The notes under the pieces are model-generated. The model searched no databases, was not told the DNA's origin, and saw nothing but the letters and a program-made list of their open reading frames with translations. Source: Pseudomonadota bacterium (GTDB taxonomy: Bacteria; Pseudomonadota; Alphaproteobacteria; Rhizobiales; Xanthobacteraceae). From it: a stretch of DNA of 5,533 bases. Every line of letters starts with the position of its first letter. Position 1 is the first letter of the stretch. The stretch is taken from contig CAUJKG010000223.1 of assembly GCA_963205465.1 (NCBI GenBank), positions 1 through 5,533 of the forward strand, written 5' to 3'. Below are positions 1 to 3,732 of this stretch, in pieces. The position numbers and the translations under genes were made by a program.

Positions 1-9
1 ACTCGAAGC

Positions 10-119
10 GCGCGGGATGCCGGGGAGCCGGCGTGTTCGCGGTGACTGCCAATATCCGTGTGCTTCTTACCACTCGCACACGGAGCCGGAGCACGCTTTC
101 GCACTCCGGCATCCCGCGC
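10..119. repeat. 14-bp perfect inverted repeat enclosing a nested stem-loop (possible structured RNA or palindromic element)
   Basis: The arm GCGCGGGATGCCGG at 10-23 is the exact reverse complement of 106-119. Inside it, 31-37 can pair with 90-96 (one G-U pair), and CCGTGTGC at 56-63 pairs with GCACACGG at 76-83 around a 12-base loop. The stems are nested, so the whole 110 bases could fold into one long interrupted arm. An alternative pairing exists: GCCGGAG at 85-91 with CTCCGGC at 104-110 would compete with the outer stem. The octamer GGAGCCGG occurs twice, at 24-31 and 82-89. No T-run follows, so it does not look like a terminator of an upstream gene. I do not recognise a known RNA family. 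Whether it acts as RNA or as DNA cannot be told from the sequence. Confidence 0.6.
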
Positions 120-345
120 CGCCCTCGCTGATCCCGAGGGGGACGTCCGGACCAGCCGCGCGCGGGGTCGCTTGCCCCCGCGATGGAAACTCTGCCTGCC
201 CGAAATTCGGTCACTTCGCGGAAAAGAGGGGCAAGGAAGCGGTTTGCCTACCCGGGTATGGGCCGGCAGGTTCCCGCCTGCCATCCGGTGAAATCCTGGA
301 AAAAATATTTCAGGTGAGCGGGAACGAAAGGCTTTTCCCGCGAAT
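120..345. other. Hairpin-rich non-coding stretch
   Basis: A series of short local hairpins follows the large inverted repeat: CCCTCG/CGAGGG (122-127/135-140), CGCGGGG/CCCCGCG (161-167/176-182), GGCAA/TTGCC (229-233/244-248), GGCAGG/CCTGCC (265-270/277-282) and GCGGGAA/TTCCCGC (318-324/335-341). A 10-bp DNA palindrome, TACCCGGGTA, lies at 249-258. The open frames crossing the stretch have odd composition (Pro, Arg, Cys, Ser rich) and no credible ribosome binding site, so I treat it as non-coding. It could continue the structured element at 10-119. Confidence 0.45.
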
Positions 346-567
346 TGAACCAAATCCGAGCGAGTAAGCTTGCGTGCCGATAGGGGTTTTCTGCGCCTTG
401 ACGTTGCCTCAAATATCGAGTCACCTCGGCCCGCAACTGGGTTTGGCTGGCCTTGATACGACGCTCCTGTTTTGGGGCTATCTGCAAGACACTTCCCAAA
501 ACTCGGATTGTTACGGCGCCCACGATGGTCGGGGGCGGCGACGACCGCACTAATGGACGTGCGTTTC
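346..567 (+). other. Upstream region and probable 5' leader of the cold-shock gene
   Basis: This stretch lies between the hairpin-rich region and the ribosome binding site of the cold-shock gene. I find no protein gene in it. A TTGACG hexamer at 398-403 resembles a -35 box, but no acceptable -10 box sits at the right distance, so no promoter is assigned. Weak GC-rich pairings close to the gene (for example CGCCC 517-521 with GGGCG 533-537) could structure the leader. Long structured leaders are known for cspA-type genes in E. coli; a similar role here is inference. Confidence 0.4.
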
Positions 568-574
568 AAGGAGG
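568..574 (+). promoter_or_regulatory. Strong ribosome binding site of the cold-shock gene
   Basis: AAGGAGG sits six bases before the ATG at 581 and is a near-perfect Shine-Dalgarno sequence. It fixes the start of the cold-shock protein. Confidence 0.9.
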
Positions 575-580
575 CCGTTA

Positions 581-784
581 ATGGCTACTGGTACCGTGAA
601 GTGGTTCAACACCCAAAAGGGCTTTGGTTTCATCCAGCCGGATGACGGCGGCAAGGATGTGTTCGTGCACATCTCGGCCGTGCAGCGCGCAGGCTTGCAG
701 ACTTTGAACGAGGGACAGAAGGTCTCGTTCGATATCGCTACCGAGCGCGGCAAGGCAGCGGCGGCGAACCTCAAGGCGTCTTAA
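581..784 (+). CDS. cspA: CspA-family cold-shock protein
   Basis: The product is a 67-residue single-domain cold-shock protein, the usual length for the family. These cytoplasmic proteins form a five-stranded OB-fold barrel that binds single-stranded RNA and DNA and melts mRNA structure, often during cold or growth-phase stress. Family hallmarks are plain: the N-terminal GTVKWFN segment, the RNP1 motif KGFGFI (residues 13-18) and the RNP2 motif VFVHI (about 27-31). The start is fixed by AAGGAGG six bases upstream. The gene looks monocistronic: it has its own strong terminator at 811-843, and the next gene lies on the other strand. Alphaproteobacteria usually carry several paralogues, so the symbol means the family and not a specific orthologue. 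Cold induction cannot be read from the sequence. Confidence 0.97.
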   Translation: MATGTVKWFNTQKGFGFIQPDDGGKDVFVHISAVQRAGLQTLNEGQKVSFDIATERGKAAAANLKAS

Positions 785-810
785 GCCTGCTTCCGAGCCA
801 AGAACGAAAG

Positions 811-843
811 AACCCGGCGTGAGCGCTCACGCCGGGTTTTTTT
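811..843 (+). terminator. Rho-independent terminator of the cold-shock gene
   Basis: AACCCGGCGTGAGC at 811-824 is followed at once by its exact reverse complement at 825-838, giving a 14-bp perfect palindrome with a GC-rich stem. A run of seven T residues (837-843) follows on the plus strand. It lies 27 bases after the cspA stop codon. Confidence 0.95.
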
Positions 844-868
844 ATGCGCCGCCGGAATCGCGAATGCT

Positions 869-906
869 AAAAAGGCGAAGCCGCCGGTGACAAACACCGG
901 CGGCTT
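869..906 (-). terminator. Second (distal) terminator for the minus-strand DUF465 gene
   Basis: AAGCCGCCGGTG (878-889) pairs with CACCGGCGGCTT (895-906), a 12-bp stem with a 5-base loop. Read on the minus strand, the stem is followed within a few bases by five T residues (869-873). On the plus strand no T-run follows, so the direction is minus. It backs up the hairpin at 922-937. Confidence 0.75.
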
Positions 907-908
907 GC

Positions 909-937
909 AAAAACAAAAAAGCCAGCCGTGCGGCTGG
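909..937 (-). terminator. Proximal rho-independent terminator of the minus-strand DUF465 gene
   Basis: CCAGCCG (922-928) pairs with CGGCTGG (931-937) across a 2-base gap. On the minus strand the stem is followed by CTTTTTTGTTTTT (909-921). The stem begins immediately after the TGA stop at 938-940. Confidence 0.9.
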
Positions 938-1111
938 TCAGTGTGTCGTCTCCCGTAATTTGGCGATTTCCTCCTTGAGCGAAAGCTTCCGCCGCTTCAA
1001 TTCGGTGATGCGCAGGTCATCTCCACCCGGACTGATCCGCTCGGCTTCGATTTCCCGCTCCAAGGCACGATGTTTGCGCTCAAGCTCCGTCAAATGCGAT
1101 TGAATCGACAT
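938..1111 (-). CDS. YdcH/DUF465 family small coiled-coil protein
   Basis: The product is 57 residues and belongs to the DUF465 (YdcH) family of small proteins of unknown function. Family features are visible: an N-terminal helix with HLTELERKHRALEREI (about residues 6-21), a short turn with Gly-Gly-Asp, then a second helix with ITELKRRKLSLKEEI (35-49). Together they suggest a helical hairpin or antiparallel coiled coil rich in Glu, Lys, Arg and Leu. The start at 1111 is preferred to an in-frame ATG 36 bases upstream, because AGGGAGAG lies 10 bases before it and the extra residues do not match the family. Two tandem terminators follow the gene. A second DUF465 gene diverges from it across about 220 bases. 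No biochemical role can be assigned. Confidence 0.9.
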   Translation of the reverse strand: MSIQSHLTELERKHRALEREIEAERISPGGDDLRITELKRRKLSLKEEIAKLRETTH

Positions 1112-1121
1112 GGATATCGTA

Positions 1122-1129
1122 CTCTCCCT
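1122..1129 (-). promoter_or_regulatory. Ribosome binding site deciding the start of the minus-strand DUF465 gene
   Basis: AGGGAGAG on the minus strand lies 10 bases before the ATG at 1111. It supports the short form over the upstream in-frame ATG at 1147. Confidence 0.7.
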
Positions 1130-1159
1130 GGTTGCAGTTCGAGACAAGGAAGGGTGCCA

Positions 1160-1312
1160 CTACCGCGACAGGAAGTCGATCAGAACCTTCTGGGAGCGGC
1201 GCAGCATTTCCACCGGCTTGGTATAAAAATAGAAAACGGCTGTATTGGGCCGCCACGCTTGCGAGGGTTCCGCCGCGGCGCGATACTGAACATCCGGCGC
1301 GCGTGGCGCAGC
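1160..1312 (-). other. Coding-like open stretch without a start codon (possible gene remnant)
   Basis: Between the two DUF465 genes one minus-strand frame stays open for 50 codons, from just after a TAG at 1313-1315 to a TAG at 1160-1162. Its last 19 codons read KPVEMLRRSQKVLIDFLSR, and 17 of them end in G or C, as expected of real genes in this genome. The preceding part includes AWRPNTAVFYFYT. No ATG, GTG or TTG lies near the front; the first possible starts (GTG at the V of KPV, and ATG two codons on) would leave at most 17 residues. It could be the decayed end of a lost gene, a short gene with an unusual start, or chance. A 50-codon open frame alone is not significant in high-GC DNA. I do not recognise the sequence. 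Confidence 0.25.
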
Positions 1313-1329
1313 CTAAATGCGGCGATGGA

Positions 1330-1536
1330 ATGACGCGGGAAGAAGAACGCGAGCTGAATCTCGAACTCGAACGCCTGAAGCAGGAACATCGCGATCTCGA
1401 CACCGCCATCGATGCGCTGCTCGGGACCGCCGGGCACGATCGCATTCAGGTGCAGCGGTTGAAGAAGCGCAAGCTCCTGATGCGCGACCGCATCAGCATG
1501 ATCGAGGATCAGCTGTTTCCCGACATCATCGCTTAA
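1330..1536 (+). CDS. YdcH/DUF465 family small coiled-coil protein (second copy)
   Basis: The product is 68 residues, again DUF465-like. It has a first charged helix (TREEERELNLELERLKQEHRDLDTAI, roughly residues 2-27), a turn around Gly-Thr-Ala-Gly-His (32-36), and a second helix with VQRLKKRKLLMRDRI (41-55). The pattern of an EH in helix 1 and LKKRKL in helix 2 matches the family core and parallels the copy at 938-1111, although overall identity is low. The ATG at 1330 is chosen because the family core starts just behind it; the longer open frame upstream (to 1132) encodes unrelated Pro/Arg-rich residues. The ribosome binding site is weak (GATGGA close to the start). It converges with the peroxiredoxin gene, with only 15 bases between stop codons and no obvious terminator. 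Function is unknown. Confidence 0.85.
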   Translation: MTREEERELNLELERLKQEHRDLDTAIDALLGTAGHDRIQVQRLKKRKLLMRDRISMIEDQLFPDIIA

Positions 1537-1551
1537 ATCGAAGACGGCGCG

Positions 1552-2031
1552 TCAGATCGCCTTGAGCAGATTCTCGGCGCTGGAAACCTCGGCCTTGGAG
1601 GCAACTTCCTCGACATTGAGGACCTTCACCACGCCGTCTTCGGCGTAAAGCGCATAACGGCGCGAGCGCACCGGACCCATCATGCGTTCGCTGCCGTTGA
1701 AGTCGAGGCCGATCGATTTCACGAAGTCGCCGTTGCCGTCGGCAAGGAATTCGACCTTGCCCGGATTGGCCTTGGCCCAGGCCCCCATGACATGCACGTC
1801 GTTCACGCCGGTGACCGCGATGGTGTCGACACCCTTCGCCATGAACTGGTCGGCGTTCGCGATGAAGCCGGGCAGATGATTGCGTGAGCAGGTCGGCGTG
1901 AAGGCGCCGGGAACGCCGAACAGCACGACTTTTTTGCCGGCGAAAATCTCCGCTGCAGTTTTCGGCTTGATGCCGTCCGCCGTCATGACTTGAAACGTTG
2001 CTTCGGGAAGCTTGTCGCCGACCTTGATCAT
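1552..2031 (-). CDS. Peroxiredoxin, PrxII/Prx5 type (single-cysteine)
   Basis: The product is a 159-residue thiol peroxidase of the AhpC/TSA superfamily, PrxII/Prx5 branch, which reduces H2O2 and organic hydroperoxides. The peroxidatic site PGAFTPTC is clear, with Pro41, Thr45 and Cys48, followed by HLPGF (52-56). GVNDVHVMGAW (75-85), FLADGNGDF (95-103) and the Arg-bearing VRSRRYAL (121-128) also match the branch. Cys48 is the only cysteine, so the resolving cysteine found in two-Cys plant PrxII proteins just before VND is absent. Regeneration must come from an outside thiol such as glutaredoxin, thioredoxin or glutathione (inferred). No signal peptide is visible, so it is probably cytoplasmic. 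The start at 2031 is preferred over an ATG at 2055, because GAGGA lies 10 bases before it and homologous domains begin with I-K-V-G-D. It lies 84 bases downstream of the DsbD-like gene on the same strand. Confidence 0.95.
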   Translation of the reverse strand: MIKVGDKLPEATFQVMTADGIKPKTAAEIFAGKKVVLFGVPGAFTPTCSRNHLPGFIANADQFMAKGVDTIAVTGVNDVHVMGAWAKANPGKVEFLADGNGDFVKSIGLDFNGSERMMGPVRSRRYALYAEDGVVKVLNVEEVASKAEVSSAENLLKAI

Positions 2032-2057
2032 TCTCTCGTCGTCCTCGTGAATCATTC

Positions 2058-2073
2058 GCCGGGAATCCCCGGC
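2058..2073 (-). other. Small GC-rich hairpin upstream of the peroxiredoxin gene
   Basis: GCCGGG (2058-2063) and CCCGGC (2068-2073) form a 6-bp stem with a 4-base loop in the gap between the DsbD-like gene and the peroxiredoxin gene. No T-run follows on the minus strand, so it is not a standard terminator. It may be a leader hairpin or chance. Confidence 0.3.
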
Positions 2074-2115
2074 ACGGGCGCATCCTAGCGCATGATCTCG
2101 AAAAGTGTGAGGCGA

Positions 2116-2970
2116 TCAGTCGAGGGGTAATTGCGCTTCGATGGCCTCGTCGCCGGCGACCAGCGTCAGGCGAATGCGCGGCGGAATTTCCGCCTTGCCG
2201 AGCCGCGAGCCCTCGAGCGGGATCGCGAAGGTGACGTGTCCCGCATCGTTCGAAAGCAGGGTGGGCAGCGCGAAGGTCCATTCCTCGTCCGGCCCTTCGG
2301 CAAAGAGATCGAGTTTTCCAACCGTGCGCGCCAGCGCCGTCACGATGATGCGGCTGTCCTTGCCGGCGGGATCAGCGCCGCGTTCGACTTTCGCCGCAAG
2401 CACCGCAAGCGAACGAGGCTTTGCGCGGTCCTGCAGCGCGGGTACGCGCTGTATGGCTTCGGCGAGCGCGGGCTCGTCGTCCTCGCCAACTTTTACGGAA
2501 AGCGAAAGCGTCGCCTCCGCGGGAATGCAAAGTTTTGCGCAGGTAGCGAAGTCGAACTTCAAGTGAAGCACTACCGGCTTCGATGCATCCTTCGGGTGAA
2601 TGTGTAACGGGAAAATCACGCGCTCTTCGTAGCCGATCGAAGTCTGCCCGCTGCCGTCGATGATGCGCTTTGGGGCAGGATAGAATACTTCCACGCTGGC
2701 GACATTCTCTGAGCCGCTCCAGTCGAAGCGCGGGGGAATGCCGGCGTCGCCCGGATAGCGCCAATAGGTTTTCCAGCCGGAGGTCAGCACGATCTCGACC
2801 CCGCCCCGGAAAACTGGCGCGGAATTTGTATTGTGTAAGCCGGAGGCGAGCAGCCGCACGCTGGCCTCGCCGGCCCGGATCGCATCGGACGAAGCAGCCC
2901 GCGCATGGCCTGCGGCAAATGCCGCGAGCGCTGCGGAAAGAAGCAAGGAACCTATTCTGTGCAGGCGCAT
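2116..2970 (-). CDS. Secreted stand-alone DsbD N-terminal-domain protein (thiol:disulfide interchange)
   Basis: The product is 284 residues. It begins with a Sec-type signal peptide: MRLHR, a hydrophobic stretch IGSLLLSAALAAFAAG (6-21) and an ARA|A cleavage site after residue 25. The mature part resembles the periplasmic N-terminal domain of DsbD/ScsB proteins, an immunoglobulin-like fold that relays electrons to periplasmic disulfide partners. Matching segments include GWKTYWRYPGDAGIPP (65-80), the SIGYEERVIFPL region (111-122) and DFATCAKLCIPAEA (140-153) with Cys144 and Cys148, the likely redox pair. The membrane core and C-terminal thioredoxin domain of full DsbD are missing; the protein ends at LPLD. 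The start at 2970 fits the signal peptide, although its ribosome binding site is weak; an ATG at 3060 would bury the signal peptide. It diverges from yqgE and precedes the peroxiredoxin gene. The family is fairly sure, the redox partner unknown. Confidence 0.88.
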   Translation of the reverse strand: MRLHRIGSLLLSAALAAFAAGHARAASSDAIRAGEASVRLLASGLHNTNSAPVFRGGVEIVLTSGWKTYWRYPGDAGIPPRFDWSGSENVASVEVFYPAPKRIIDGSGQTSIGYEERVIFPLHIHPKDASKPVVLHLKFDFATCAKLCIPAEATLSLSVKVGEDDEPALAEAIQRVPALQDRAKPRSLAVLAAKVERGADPAGKDSRIIVTALARTVGKLDLFAEGPDEEWTFALPTLLSNDAGHVTFAIPLEGSRLGKAEIPPRIRLTLVAGDEAIEAQLPLD

Positions 2971-3103
2971 TTTTTTACCAGGTGGCCAAGCGTAAACACC
3001 AATTCCGGCAGGAGCCCAAGAGGGAGTACAAGCACGAATGCGTGAATATGTCCGGCCCAATGCCGCATTTTACTCCCGCCGCAGCTCGGATAAGTTCTCC
3101 TCC
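2971..3103. promoter_or_regulatory. Divergent intergenic region between the DsbD-like gene and yqgE
   Basis: The two genes are transcribed away from each other, so promoters for both should lie here. No pair of -35 and -10 boxes stands out on either strand. AGGGAG at 3021-3026 lies 11 bases before an ATG at 3038 that is in frame with yqgE. This opens the possibility that yqgE starts 22 codons earlier than annotated, in which case the shared control region shrinks to about 67 bases. Confidence 0.4.
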
Positions 3104-3718
3104 ATGAAGATTGCCCGCGAATCTTCCAAGACCCCGAATAACGGCTATCTCGACGGACAGGTTCTGGTCGCGATGCCGACGATGCAGGACGAGCGCTTCA
3201 GCCGCTCGGTCATCTATCTCTGCGCGCATTCGTCGGAAGGCGCGATGGGCATCGTCGTCAATCAGCCAGCGGCCGACATTCGCTTTTCCGATCTTTTGGT
3301 ACAGCTCGATGTCATTCCCGGCGAGGGGCTGATCGAACTCCCCGGTCAACGCGAGGCGGTTCGCGTGCTCAAGGGCGGGCCGGTGGAAACGCAACGCGGT
3401 TTCGTCTTGCACAGCGCCGATTATTTCATCGAAGATTCCACCTTGCCGATCCAGGGCGGCATCTGCCTCACGGCAACGCTCGACATTCTGAAAGCGATCG
3501 CCAACGGCAGCGGTCCGCAGAGCGCGGTGCTCGCGCTTGGTTATGCCGGCTGGGCGCCGGGGCAACTGGAGAGCGAAATCCAGGCCAATGGCTGGCTCAA
3601 CTGCGAAGCGGACGCGTCACTTATCTTCGGTGCACCGGCTGAAGATAAATACGATCTCGCGATGAAAAAGATCGGCATCGATCCGGCCAAGCTGTCCTCG
3701 GAGTCCGGTCACGCCTGA
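3104..3718 (+). CDS. yqgE: YqgE/AlgH family protein
   Basis: The product is 204 residues from the ATG at 3104 and matches the YqgE/AlgH (DUF179) family along its length. Signature segments are YLDGQVLVAMPTM (15-27), the RSVIYLCAHSSEGAMGIVVN stretch (34-53), GGPVETQRGFVLHS (92-105), ALGYAGWAPGQLE (144-156) and the C-terminal GHA. The biochemical role of the family is not settled; AlgH was first linked to alginate regulation in Pseudomonas. It is presumably cytoplasmic: no signal or membrane segment is seen. The start is uncertain. The family length and the position of the GYLDG core favour 3104, but the better ribosome binding site (AGGGAG, 3021-3026) precedes an in-frame ATG at 3038, which would give 226 residues. 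The gene converges with the c-di-GMP gene, with nine bases between stop codons. Confidence 0.95.
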   Translation: MKIARESSKTPNNGYLDGQVLVAMPTMQDERFSRSVIYLCAHSSEGAMGIVVNQPAADIRFSDLLVQLDVIPGEGLIELPGQREAVRVLKGGPVETQRGFVLHSADYFIEDSTLPIQGGICLTATLDILKAIANGSGPQSAVLALGYAGWAPGQLESEIQANGWLNCEADASLIFGAPAEDKYDLAMKKIGIDPAKLSSESGHA

Positions 3719-3732
3719 ATAGAAATTTCAGG
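3714..3732. repeat. Inverted repeat spanning both convergent stop codons
   Basis: CCTGAA (3714-3719) and TTCAGG (3727-3732) are reverse complements separated by seven bases. The TGA stop of yqgE lies in the left arm and the TGA stop of the facing EAL gene (3728-3730) in the right arm. The stem is only 6 bp and no T-run follows on either side, so a bidirectional terminator role is possible but weak. Confidence 0.35.

Noticed and set aside
17..367. A 116-residue plus-strand open frame, overlapping frames at 58-291 (+) and 248-550 (-)
   Set aside because: Composition is unlike a folded protein (Pro, Arg, Ser, Cys rich), there is no ribosome binding site, and the frames cross many hairpins. In high-GC DNA such frames arise by chance.
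398..426. TTGACG as a -35 box for the cold-shock gene
   Set aside because: At 16-18 bases downstream there is no acceptable -10 sequence, so the promoter cannot be supported.
996..1011. A 16-base identity with 5093-5108 (CTTCAATTCGGTGATG), a possible repeat
   Set aside because: Both copies encode the same residues ITELK in unrelated proteins with ordinary codons, so shared coding explains it.
1221..1236. AT-rich TATAAAAATAG as a -10 box for the second DUF465 gene
   Set aside because: No -35 box is found at the right spacing, and the same bases fit the Phe/Tyr codons of the minus-strand coding-like stretch.
2082..2089. GCTAGGAT on the minus strand as a -10-like box for the peroxiredoxin gene
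   Set aside because: It resembles the alphaproteobacterial GCTA-type -10 element, but no -35 element accompanies it, so it was not listed as a feature.
1526..2281. A 251-residue minus-strand frame covering the peroxiredoxin gene
   Set aside because: It is very Arg-rich and in another frame from the clear peroxiredoxin; a shadow.
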